NCBI GenBank assembly: GCA_022432975.1
Contig: CM039505.1
Span: 24,311,825 to 24,375,824, forward strand
Source of the DNA: Begonia masoniana
Taxonomy: Eukaryota > Streptophyta > Magnoliopsida > Cucurbitales > Begoniaceae
Reading direction: 5' to 3'
DNA length: 64,000 nucleotides
In this document: positions 1-10,215 of the stretch, one piece after another
Layout of the letters: each line of letters opens with the position of its first letter
Position numbering within the stretch: position 1 is the first letter of the stretch
The notes under the pieces: generated by a model
What the model was told of the DNA's origin: nothing
Database searches by the model: none
Seen by the model: the letters and a program-made list of their open reading frames with translations, nothing else
Program-made: the position numbers and the translations under genes

Positions 1-1414
1 ATCAGATTACGGTTAAGAAAATTAATCCACCCCTTAATGAGTTAGTGGATATTTATACTTTGGGAGAGTTGATCCAACTCCCAATTTCACAGGGGGGTCT
101 GAACAGAAACGATGAACGACAACTGAGATGAGAAAGTAGAAATTGCATGTTTAGGAATTCAGATATCATAATTTCATTTCATTACTGCTTTACTTACTTA
201 GCATTAGGCTAATAGATGAGTTTTGTGATGTAAGTGAAGAAGTGACAGTAGGTGTGTTTACTGAGTTCGCTGAAGAATAGGTGAAGTTGGAGGAGCACTT
301 CTCTGCCTCGATTTGGTATACTGATGAGGCGGATTAACTAGTGTCTGAAGAAGTGAAGATTCAGTGAGTTATGATTTGATTTAAGAATGTTAAGTTTTCT
401 AATGACAGAAGTGATTTTAATGTTTTTGGATGTATTCCCTTGAGACTTTCTGATAAAAGTACTCTGTTGGTTTTAACACGTGTCCGTAGGTGAAGTCTTA
501 GTAGTTATCTGATGTTTTGATACCTTTGGGAATTTCCTCTCTGCCAAAGAAAACGTGATTTAAATGTAGTTGGAGTTTATCATTTTCAAAGTCATGTCGA
601 GGGTACAGTTGTTGTTCTTTTGTTAATGGTTTTTGTTGAATTTCAAATGTTATTTGGGGTCAGGTTGTTTTGAATGCTTTGAGTGAAGTTTGTAAATTCC
701 ATCATAGGTGAATAAAGTTCACCGGTGGATGTGAGGTTAGTCGATCGGATGAAGGAAATCATCCGGCTGACGTCACTAGTGGATGTGAGGTTAGTCGATC
801 GGATGAAGGAAATCATCCGGCTGACGTCACCGGTGGATGTGAGGTTAGTCGATCGGATGAAGGAAAATCATCTTGCTGATGTCATCGGTGGATGTCATAT
901 GTTAAGCTTACCGGATGATGTAGTAGAAGTCTTGTCGTTTAGTGATTGGTGGATGTCGTATGTTAAGCTTACCGGATGATGTAGTAGAAGTCTTGTCGTT
1001 TAGTGATCGGTGGATGTCGTGTGTTAAGCTTACCGGATGATGTAGTTGAAGCTTTTGTTGTTTAGTCACCGGAAGAAGTCTTTTTGCTATTTGTTTCAGC
1101 CTCTTCCGTTGACTTTGCTCAGCGGCAGATGCGTTTGACCTTTGAAATTTTCAGGGCGTTTCGCGATTTAAACCTTTACTTCTTTTGACCGATTATCCCT
1201 TAACATCCTAACCAATTATTCAAGCACTGTTCTATGGTTTTGTTTAACTCTATTTTTGCTCAAATGATTTCTGCTGCAAGTCTTTAAATGTTTTGAGGTT
1301 TTAGAAAATGTCAAATTTCGACTTTCGAGCGAAGTTTTAAATTTGGTCCAAAGTTTCTTGGTAATGTTCGAGCTATGTGTAATGAACCGGGTTTTTATAA
1401 TTCAGGGCGTCGCA
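1..1414 (+). mobile_element. LTR, 3' portion, family of the element at 59109 (cut by window start)
   Basis: The stretch is nearly identical to 59936-61350, the 3' part of the LTR of the element at the right end of the window, including the same tandem arrays and the final block ending GGGCGTCGCA (GGGCGTCACA in the other copy). No primer-binding site follows, so this is a 3' LTR or a solo LTR whose beginning lies left of the window. The expected TGATGTAGGTGA box is altered to TGATGTAAGTGA near 230. Confidence 0.85.
721..1067 (+). repeat. Tandem array inside LTR (54-bp x3, then 61-bp x3)
   Basis: Three units of about 54 bp begin near ACCGGTGGATGTGAGG. They are followed by three units of about 61 bp carrying GGTGGATGTCGTATG and TTACCGGATGATG. 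The array is full of inverted pairs such as CATCCGG and CCGGATG. The same array sits at 60656-61005 in the related LTR. Confidence 0.85.
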
Positions 1415-2967
1415 ATTTAACAGGAAGACATGTAAACAGAGAGCTTAAAATAGAAGGCATAAAAAGTTTCAGACCCTCAAAACCCAATTCAAAACAAAGT
1501 TATAAAACATGCTTTACAAATGACAGAGATTCAAGAAAAACAGACTACATGGATAGCTCTAAAATTCGAGACCATCCATGCACAACCTAAAAAGGAAGAA
1601 CTCAAGCAGTTCCAGAATATTTCAAAACATATATACAACTATTAATTACAGAGGTTTAAAAACTTAACACCAAAACCTATACGTTATAAAATCCCAACAG
1701 AGTTTTCAGACAATAAACTTTACTTTGAAAACTTCTCTCCCTCGGGTCAGAAGCATGTCTGGCTGCCACAACCACCCCTGAAAGCTCGAGCCACCAGCCA
1801 CTTATTCGTCGGACTGACGCACAAAGTCCTCATCCACAGGATCCGTACCTACAACCGGGAGTTAATCTATGAGTCTAAAACTCAGTAAGAACATGAATAA
1901 AATGCAGTGATGCATATGCTATGCATGAACTTCCAGAATACAGTGACAGTACATTACGTTACGTTTCACTGGCAGAGGGGTATAAGTGGGGCTTATAGGG
2001 GAACTGACAAGTGCACTATCAGGCACATAACAGATATACAGAACGGAACAGAACAGTAGGCCAGTCCCCGTCCCACACTTAACCAATACATTACATTCAG
2101 ATTTTTATCTTTCTTAGCTTCAAAACGTGTGCAGAAAATATTTTGCATGAGCTTTCGGAAAAAATGTGTATGCATGGACATTTATAGTGCTTCAACTTAA
2201 AACAACAGACAGCATGATTAAACGGCAGAAAAGTAAAGAAGTAAAACCTAATATCTCCATGTTGTAGGGCCTTAAGGGCCGATCTACACACATGAACTTA
2301 CCTGTTATTCGAAAAGCAACAAGCTTTGCACGTGAAACCATAGTGATGCACGAACCTATGACGTGTACGAAAAGGGAAATTAACAAGTTGCAAATGCTAA
2401 CTAATAACTTAGTAGAGTAAGCTTCAAACTCCATTCAAATCTTTAGAAAACAAATCAATGTGTTTTCATGTAAAAACAGTGAGTTCACTCCAAATTATCA
2501 TAACCTCAAACTTCCAACAAAACTCACATTTTAACTTATTCAAACTCGTTAACTTTGACAGATGTTTACCTTAGGCAGAGAAACAGAAGAAAACTGGGGA
2601 GATCAAAGGAGCTTCGAACGGCGTTTGTCGTCTGGAAGAGAGAAAACAGAGGGGAGTGGAAAGAAGCAGAGGAGAAATGATGGTTTCACGTAGGAGGGAA
2701 GAGAAGAAGAACATGGCTTATTCAACAAGTTGCCAAGTGTCAAGCAACCATAGGCCATCCCCCACCAACCTTAATTGGCTCCCTATTTTGCTCTTCCATT
2801 GGTTTTTAACTAAATTACTATTTAGTTCCTTAAATCGGTTTTACGAATCACCCACATTCAATTGAAACCATCGGTAAACTCATAAAACATACATTGTATA
2901 GACATTCCCATTAATTCCGTCTAATAATTCAAGGAATATTTACATGGCAAAATTACCGGGTGTTACA
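1415..2967 (-). mobile_element. Minus-strand gypsy-type LTR, truncated at its 3' end
   Basis: The right edge reads ACCGGGTGTTACA, the reverse complement of the TGTAACACCCGGT start of the other LTRs. Read on minus it has the shared landmarks: a TCATAG acceptor, a possible 54-nt exon (2302-2355), a CAG/GTAAGT donor, and a TTGTAG/GTAC acceptor ending at 1849. The left edge abuts the preceding LTR without a clean TG terminus. No coding capacity was seen. Confidence 0.65.
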
Positions 2968-4244
2968 TTCACAATAGATCGATAGCCCCCTTTCGGACCA
3001 CATCTCTTTTCATGAAAACATAATGCGGAAATTCATTTTCTATGCTTATTTGAAAACCATGATGCATGAACAATTATGTGCTTAAAGTAAACATACATCA
3101 TACATACTATCGAGACAATAAAAGCATATCCTATAAAAGAACTAATCCTAACTACCCAACCAAAACATTTAAACAAACAAATTACCAATGTTTCTCGAAA
3201 CAACTTCGACATACGGTGTAGGCCAATCGGCCATAGTAAGTCACGAGAACTTATCTCGCGTCCGTTGAAATTCTAGCTCCACCCACGAGCGTTGTTCACC
3301 TAAGGAAATTCCACAACAATCGTCGTTAAAACGCGTTTAAACCATTAAACGTCCAAATTAATGAAACCTTAACTAAAGAAATTTCTTAGAACTCTAAAAT
3401 ACTTCATTGAGGCATTTCGTCGAGCATTTCACGCTCAACTCACCAAAACCTCCATTAATGGAGTTTCTAAGTTTTCCAATCCAACCAAAACTCTAATATT
3501 CATCAATAATTCTACTAACTTCGTCCAATAACCACCAATACGTTCATTATATTCATAAATAAAGTAAACCTATCGATTTCAAACCCTAAATCACGTTTTA
3601 AACAAAAACTCTAAACACTAATCGTTTAAACTCTAGAAATCAAAGTAACCTTCCGAAAACCATAGAATCATACCGAGGGTTGGGTTTGGAAGAGAAAATG
3701 TGAAGGACGATGATTGATCGGAGAAGCGTTGGTCGTTGGAGAGGAGAATGCCATGAGGGAGAGATGAAGTCGCAGGGGAAAGAAGGCTTCTGGTTCACGC
3801 AGGCAGAGAGAAAATGAGGGAGAAAAGATAGAAGTGTGATTTTTAATAAAAATTGTTTTGGCAAATTACCATTTTGCCCTTCCTTTGATTTTCTATTTGT
3901 TTCGTCCTTTGTTTCTTTAACTAACTAACGGTTCGTTTTCTCCAAATTTCCTTATTTCACCAATAACTCCAACTTATTATCAGGACTTTATTAAAACTGT
4001 CCGTTCCAAAATCGGACCTCGTTTACTATTTTTTACTAAAACGTCCTTTATATTACGAGAAACGTAATTATCATAATTTAGCGTTACAACTCCTAAAATT
4101 CCCAAAATTTTCCTAAAATCCTTATTAATTATTAAGATTATAATAACGCTTTTCTTTCGTAAAACGGACTTAATCTGACATATTTACAAAAATACCATTA
4201 TATATATATAATTACAAAAATCCCATAAAGAACCGGGTGTTACA
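2968..4244 (-). mobile_element. Minus-strand LTR fragment related to the LTRs of element D
   Basis: The right edge ends AACCGGGTGTTACA. The interior aligns by eye with about 29570-30850 of the element D LTR: the GTGTAGGCCAATCGGCC block, the TCACGAGAACTTA block and a 45-nt putative exon at 3255-3299. The 3' half of the LTR is missing. At its left edge it joins a short module with AGATCGATAG. The putative donor at 3254 reads AT instead of GT, consistent with decay. Confidence 0.65.
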
Positions 4245-6188
4245 CCTGCAATCGATCACCCCACGATCGATCGCGCCGGTTAAAAATAAAAATATATATA
4301 ATAAAAGAAAATTACTAATTATGATTAATTAAAAATAGATTAGTTCAAAACTAATCTAACTGAGTTAGATTAAAACGAAGTATGATTAAAGGTTAATTAA
4401 GCATGATATTTTAGTAATTAACCTTGAAGTGGAGGATAAAAAGGTCATTTTATTAGATAAGTTTGGTTTAAGGGTAATTTTACCCTTAAAACCTTTTTTG
4501 AAAGGGGTAAGGTGGCTGAAGAAGAGCCACTTTACGTGGGAAAAACCAAAGAGAAAAGGAGAATAAAGGAGAAGAGAAAAAAAAGAGGAGAAAATTAGGG
4601 ATTTTGGAATTCATCTTTTAGAGAAAGTTGTTCAACTTGGTAAGGTGAAAAGTTTGGTGTAAAAATTGATAAATTTGGTGGAAATTTTGTAGAAAGTGGA
4701 GGAACCGATGTTAGGTAAGTAAATTTATCAGTTAGAATGATTAAATTATGCTTTATTGCATTATTAGGTGGAGATAGATTTAATTATTGCCTTGGTTTTG
4801 GTTAGATTTAGAAATTATTGTGATTCATTGGGATTGGATGGATAGAAGTGTTGAAATGGATATCGTTTTTAATTCAAATTGAATATGAATTGTGAAAATA
4901 ATATGTTTTCGATATCATTGAAATGTTAAAACATAGAATTTTAAAAATGATGTTTTACGTTAAATTAGACATATTGATTTTAAATATCAATTGCATGGGT
5001 GAGTTGCGTTGTTTTAAAAGTATATAGCATTGGTTTTATAAACGTTTTAAAACATGCATTTTAGAAAGGAGGAAGTTAGCAATTTTGGTAACATAAGAAC
5101 CCAATAAATGGACTTGCCTCTTCGTGTGTGATGATTATGACTATGAAACTGAGTAGGAGATTAACTAAATATCCTTCTTAGGTTGAAAATCCATAAACCT
5201 CAAGAGGGAGCAATGAAAGAAGGGTCTACAGCCCTACCGGAGAAAGCTCAGGAACTTGCAGGGGTGTGAAATAGTCGTATATGATCGGTTTTGTAACACC
5301 CAAAACTTCGGTACCCCTTGTTCTATTAATAATAATCGATGGATTGATTTAAACGATACAAAAATTAGTGAAATAAGAGGAGGATTAATTGAAAAATGTA
5401 ATAAAGGGCAATATGGTAATCTAAGTGTTAAAATGTTAATAAAAATCTAAGTATTTCTCTCTCTCCCTCATTTCCCTCTGCTTTCACGAAAGAAAAGCTC
5501 CAGGGAGCTTTTTGGGAATTTTTATCGCCTCTCCTCCATTCTTCACGATTCAGCCGATTCCTCCTCCAAGCTCCGTCGACCCTTCGCGTGTTCTTCCTAA
5601 AAACACGATCCTAGGTAAGGTTCTATAGTTTTCGGATGTAAGTTGCCAGTTGTCACGGATTTAAACAGCTAGGGTTTGGTTGAGGTTTGGTCGGGTGTAT
5701 TAAAAATGGTTAGGTTCATAGTAGATACAGTTGAAATGAAGATATTAATGGTTATGGAGAATAGTTAAGTAGAATTAATGGGGTTTTGTTTAGTTCAAAG
5801 TTTGATTGATTAAGCTCGGTTTTAATGCCAAGTGTTGTGAATTGACTTAGGTAAACAAAGCACACAGACAACACTCGGTTTGCTAAGGACATCAGGTAAG
5901 TCTTCGTGACTTGCTTGGCCAATTAGCCTACACCATAAGATTTTGTTGTTGATTGAGGACTTGGAGATTTGATTGCTTTAGTGTAGGTTGGATGGGTAGT
6001 TTAGGATAATTGTGATGCTAGAATGTTTTTCTAAGTTTCATGTACTGTTTTATGCTTTCTTTACGTTTAATGTATCATACATGTTCATGCATCATGTTTA
6101 AAATGAAAAAGCATGGAAAAAGGATTTATGCATACGTTTTCATGTAAGAAAGAACGAACTAAAGTAATGTATGTAAATGGCACTATGG

Positions 6189-6556
6189 GGCTAGAGGTTG
6201 GCATTCCCTACTTGGAACAGAACAAAGGTTGTCTGTTTCAAGTGGGGCAAAGGTTGTCAACGGGGGCTCGAGTTTGGCATTCCTTGGTTGGAACAGAACA
6301 AAGGTTGTCTATTTCAAGTGGGGCAAAAGTTGTCAACCGGGGCTCGAGTTTGGCATTCCGTATTTGAAGTGGAACAAAGGTTGTCTGCTTCAGGTGGGGC
6401 AGAGGTTGTCTACTTGAGGTTGGCATTCCCCGCTTGGGACAGAACAAAGGTTGTCTGTTACAAGTGGGGCAAAGGTTGTCAACGGGGGTTAAAAGTTGGC
6501 ATTCCCTGCTTGAAGTGGAATAAAGGTTGTCTGCTTCAGGTGGGGCAGATGTTGCT
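6189..6556 (+). repeat. Tandem array, roughly 75-80-bp unit, about five copies
   Basis: Units recur with the words TTGGCATTCC, GAACAAAGGTTGTCTG, CAAGTGGGGCAAAGGTTGTC and GGGGCTCGAG. The array lies inside the putative second intron of the LTR. It is open in more than one frame, but codon shifts between units make coding unlikely. Confidence 0.8.
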
Positions 6557-7189
6557 TACCCCTCTCATATGTAATGAAAGTATATGAAAGAACTAAATGC
6601 ACGAAAGAACAGTATGATTTTTATGAATTGCATAAGCACAACATGCATGTCTCATTTACGAAGCTTACTGAGTCTTTTAGTCCATAGAATGTATTTATGG
6701 TGTAGGTAATCTTGAGCAAGGTGAGAATGTGACTTTTCCACCCGAGGAATGAGTTGATTGAAGAAGAATGCCGTGGGAGTGCGCTGTGCAGTCGGTGCGA
6801 ATTTGACCCGTGGGAGCATAGGTTATGTATTTTGAGGGTTATAGGTTTAAATGGGCTGATGGGTGATGATATGAAACGAATTGCATAGAAACTCATTTTA
6901 GGATGCTTGGTGTCTGGATAGTGTAAATACTAACGTTGATGAAATGACAATTGATATTGATGTTTTTAATGTTTCTGGAAGTTCGGGATAAATGATGTGT
7001 AGATACAGGGGAAAGATTAAGAAGGCAGCTTTCTAGAAAAAATCCAGAGAGCTAGCCGATCGATCGCTAGGAAGGGGCGATCAATCAGGTAATGCATGGT
7101 TTAGAGTCAGGATTCTTTAAGTTTAGTTAAGTATTCTGTAAGAAAGTCATCATTCAAAGTTTGTGTACGATAAAGTTTAGTTATGTGTT

Positions 7190-7680
7190 TTTGAAAGAAA
7201 GTCATCATCCAAAGTCCGTGGACAATGAAGTCATGTGGACTATGGACGATAAAATCACGTGGTCCGTAGACGTTAAGTTTAAGTAAGTTTATGGACGTTA
7301 ATCTGTAGACGAAGAGTTTATGTAGCCATGGACAATGAAGTCACGTGGACTGGGGACGATAAAGTCAAGTCGTCCGTGGACGAAAAGTCTAAGTAAGTCT
7401 GTGGACGATAAAGTTTAGTTAAGTGTTTCTGTAGGAAAGTCATCGTCCACGTCCAAAGTATTCTGTCTTCTGTTTCAGTCGTCCACACTGACTACAGTTT
7501 TCAGTCGTCCACACTGCCTACAGTTTTGAGTCGTCCACACTGCCTACAATTTTCAGTCGTCCACGCCTCTTTCTGCTTTTTTCGTCAACGTCCAAAGTGT
7601 TACGCCTTCTTAGGTTTTGTCGTCCACGTCCAAAGTGTTACGCCTCCTAAGGTTTTTATCGTCCAAACCCGATAGAGAGA
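7190..7680 (+). repeat. Dyad-rich array of GTCCGTGGAC / GTCGTCCAC words
   Basis: The first half repeats GTCCGTGGAC- and GTGGACGAT-like words. The second half repeats AGTCGTCCACACTGCCTACA-like units. GTGGACGA in the first half is the reverse complement of TCGTCCAC in the second, so the two halves could pair over a long distance. The block sits in the 3' part of the solo LTR. Confidence 0.7.
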
Positions 7681-9043
7681 AATATCCTCCTCCACTGTTT
7701 AAATTTAGGAAACCCAAGACGACTTGTTATAGACGTTGACCGAAGCCTCTGTTTTATTATTTTATCACTGTTATACCCAGGCTTAATTTAATATGAGATT
7801 TTCCACACGTGAATAGTCTTCTACTGATTGGGGTTGAACCCCTTATGCATGCATGATTAAATTACAGAATAAAAGTTTAAATTTCATGGAATTTTTTTAG
7901 GAATAATACAAGGATAAATTTGGGGTCGTTACAGGTTTAGAGCGTGATGCATTTTGACATTTACAATTGAATGTTAAAAGGATGCTTTGGAAATTTGATT
8001 GAAAAGACGATTTTAAAATCATGCAAACTTGTTTATAATTGCATTGGATTTATTTATTCGTTGAAATGACTTCAGATGATGATGGAAATGCTTTTAAAGG
8101 GTTTGAATTTGAGCATGCATATATTTTATAGAAATTGCATAGATTTCAAAGTATAACTTGATTTAAATTGATTTAAAAAAGAATCACTGTTAGGTGAAGG
8201 ACGGAGAACGGCCCTAGAGAGTGTGACAGAGTCTGAGTTAGTTATTCTAACTGCTAGACTTATTTACTGGGGTAAAAGCTCATTATGTGAAATATGTATA
8301 TTTTTCAGATAACGAGAACGTTCACTGAGACGGTAAAGCAAAGGCAAACTAAAGACAATAAAAAGGTATAGGCAAAAACCATCGAGGTAGATGACTTTCT
8401 ATTTAAGTTGGGATCAGGTTTAGTTTTTGTTATGTATAAACTCTTTTTGAAAGGTCACGTGTGGTGGCCTAACTTTGTAATTGCTTCTATGTACTTTGAA
8501 TAGTCATGTAAAATATTTCACTGTGTAATATATTTCGAGGAATGATATGGATCTTGTTTTAGATAATGCTTCTATTAAATGATGAAAAGTTTGTGATATT
8601 TATATGAAGAAATCTTAATTTAGGATAACAAGTTGAAATATTAAATTCCTTAAATATAAACAGATCCATGCAAGTGAAATAGAATTCCATTCCCACTTCG
8701 GAAATCCTACCCAGCCCATTGGGGCCCCATTTTGGGGAAAATCGGGTCCTGACAGATCTCCTATTGGTATCATAACATTATGAGTATTTAGCAATAGGGG
8801 TGTGAAAAATCGGTTTCGGTTCAGTTTCGGGGAGGAACCGAACCGAACCGATCACTTTCGGTTTCGGATTTACCGAACCAAAATCGGTCTTTTAACTGAT
8901 CGAAATCAAACCGGAACGAACCAAAAGTTTCGGTTCCGATTCCGGTTCAGTTTCGGTTCTACAACCTATTTTCATAAAATTTAAAAAATATAAAATTTAT
9001 AACCTGATTCGAAGAAGTTTATCATAGTTCCTCGATAGAGAAA

Positions 9044-9358
9044 CAATCCATGGCCGTCGAGCCTCGAGTACTCAGGAATTATTTCGAAAGCAAACGAGGA
9101 AGAAAAAGAGAAAACTTTACCATCTGTAGAGTTCTTAAACTGAAAAGGGGAAGCATAAAAAGCTCGACCTAGTAATCTACTGGTCTCGTTAGTGAGCTTC
9201 AAAATACCATTGCCCTCAATCTCCGCTATACCGATTAAGGTCAGATTTGCTCCTGTGTTGGAGAATCCATAATAGAATAGGTCAGTGGGCTGGGAAAAAG
9301 AAGGCATTGTGAGGAAGATGACAGCAGAGAAGAAGCTGAGAAATTGAAAGTTGGCCAT
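9044..9358 (-). pseudogene. 5' fragment of an L-type lectin receptor kinase gene
   Basis: Starting at the ATG ending at 9358, about 105 codons read as a secretory signal peptide (MANFQFLSFFSAVIFLTMPS) followed by the start of a legume-lectin (LegB) domain: residues 28-33 FYYGFS, then N-glycosylation-type NLT and NET sites, FxFSSSFAFEI near 83-93 and DGHGL at 101-105. Full L-type lectin receptor kinases are roughly 650-700 residues with a membrane segment and a kinase domain; all of that is missing. After residue 105 the frame runs into about 20 unrelated codons of transposon sequence. The upstream side (9359-9444) could be the parent gene leader. The piece lies inside a hAT-like element, so I infer transposon capture. 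Confidence 0.8.
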
Positions 9359-9449
9359 GGCAGAGGAGAGAAGCTAGGTGGCTCTGGTCTGGATCCAAAG
9401 GAAATCGGTGTTAAGAGTTTTGGCAAATGGTTTGGTGGCTGGTGGCTGG

Positions 9450-10215
9450 TGTAACACTCGACAACTTCAGCCAGGTGACTTCCTAACTGTATTAACGGTC
9501 ATAAATATTCAATCTTCACGGTTTAGAGTTTTATACCAAGAATAATTTATTTTATGTGGATTTAAACTAGGTTGAGTGACAAAGTTGTAATAATGGAGGG
9601 TGATGACCAATATATAAAGAAAAAGGAAATGTTTTAAACCTCACTTGAACCACTGTAGCCGACACCTTCCTTTTCGGCGATTTCTTCTCTCCCAAGCTCT
9701 TGCTCTCTGCTTCAGCATACTCTCTTCGACGATCGGTTTCTCTGCCACCACTCGACTACTCTGTGCTCGAGGTATGCAATAGACAATGTAGCTATCTGTC
9801 AGTTTGTTAGCCCTGTTTTCTACTCGGCATTGGAGTTTTGGATCTTCCAATGGCCGACTAATAATAAGGACATTTGAAATCTGAGAGTGGGAATGACTTT
9901 AGCTATTAAATCTTAGGATAACTTGAGATTAGAACTATTAGGATTTTTGTTTTAACTACTGCAATGTAAATGTTTTAGGTGAAGAAGTTTAAAGAGAAAG
10001 GAGCTCAAGTGCTAAGAAGACCAGGTAAGTGGATGTATTAAGATTTCCGGCTAATAGAGCCCTACATCGTGGGAGTACTAGGTTGTTTTAGATGTCTAAT
10101 GTTTACCTTATGATAATGAGCTTGTCTGCACTTGAAGGATTGATGAATGTTGCGAGTTATACTATTTGATGACCTGCTAGTGAATATGAAGTTGTCTGCT
10201 CTGGTATGATCCTTG
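9450..10215 (+). mobile_element. Element B 5' LTR, truncated
   Basis: It aligns with 14238-15003 of the 3' LTR and stops at ATGATCCTTG, after which gag sequence follows immediately. A TATA-like ATATATAAAG lies near 9610, followed by a pyrimidine-rich leader and a CGAG/GTATGC donor-like site. Confidence 0.9.

Larger units (their letters stand above)
5292..7933 (+). mobile_element. Complete solo LTR with target duplication GGTTT
   Basis: It runs from TGTAACACCC to GGGTCGTTACA (2642 bp) and is flanked by the direct repeat GGTTT at 5287-5291 and 7934-7938. That is the signature of LTR-LTR recombination after integrase-mediated insertion. Internal landmarks are a donor CTAG/GTAAGG at 5615, acceptor CTTAG ending 5850, a 45-nt putative exon 5851-5895, donor CAG/GTAAGT at 5896, motif TTCATGCATCATG near 6084, and acceptor TGTAG ending 6705. 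Two repeat arrays lie inside. Confidence 0.92.
4245..8754 (+). mobile_element. Old plus-strand LTR, split by the solo LTR at 5292
   Basis: Two flanks, 4245-5291 and 7939-8754, join once the inserted LTR and one GGTTT copy are removed. Near 4715 a TTAG/GTAAGT donor-like site lies in the same relative place as in sister LTRs. The right end reads GGGTCCTGACA, followed at 8770 by TGGTATCATAAC, a decayed match to the initiator-Met primer site TGGTATCAGAGC. The true 5' end is unclear because a minus LTR abuts it. The start holds ATCGATCACC and CGATCGATCGCG. Confidence 0.5.

Noticed and set aside
721..1067. Possible CRISPR-like array because of regular repeats
   Set aside because: There are no unique spacers. 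The units are contiguous tandem repeats in a plant LTR.
6113..6587. Repetitive open frames in two plus frames and on minus
   Set aside because: All come from the 75-80-bp tandem array. The frame shifts between units and there is no start context or domain.
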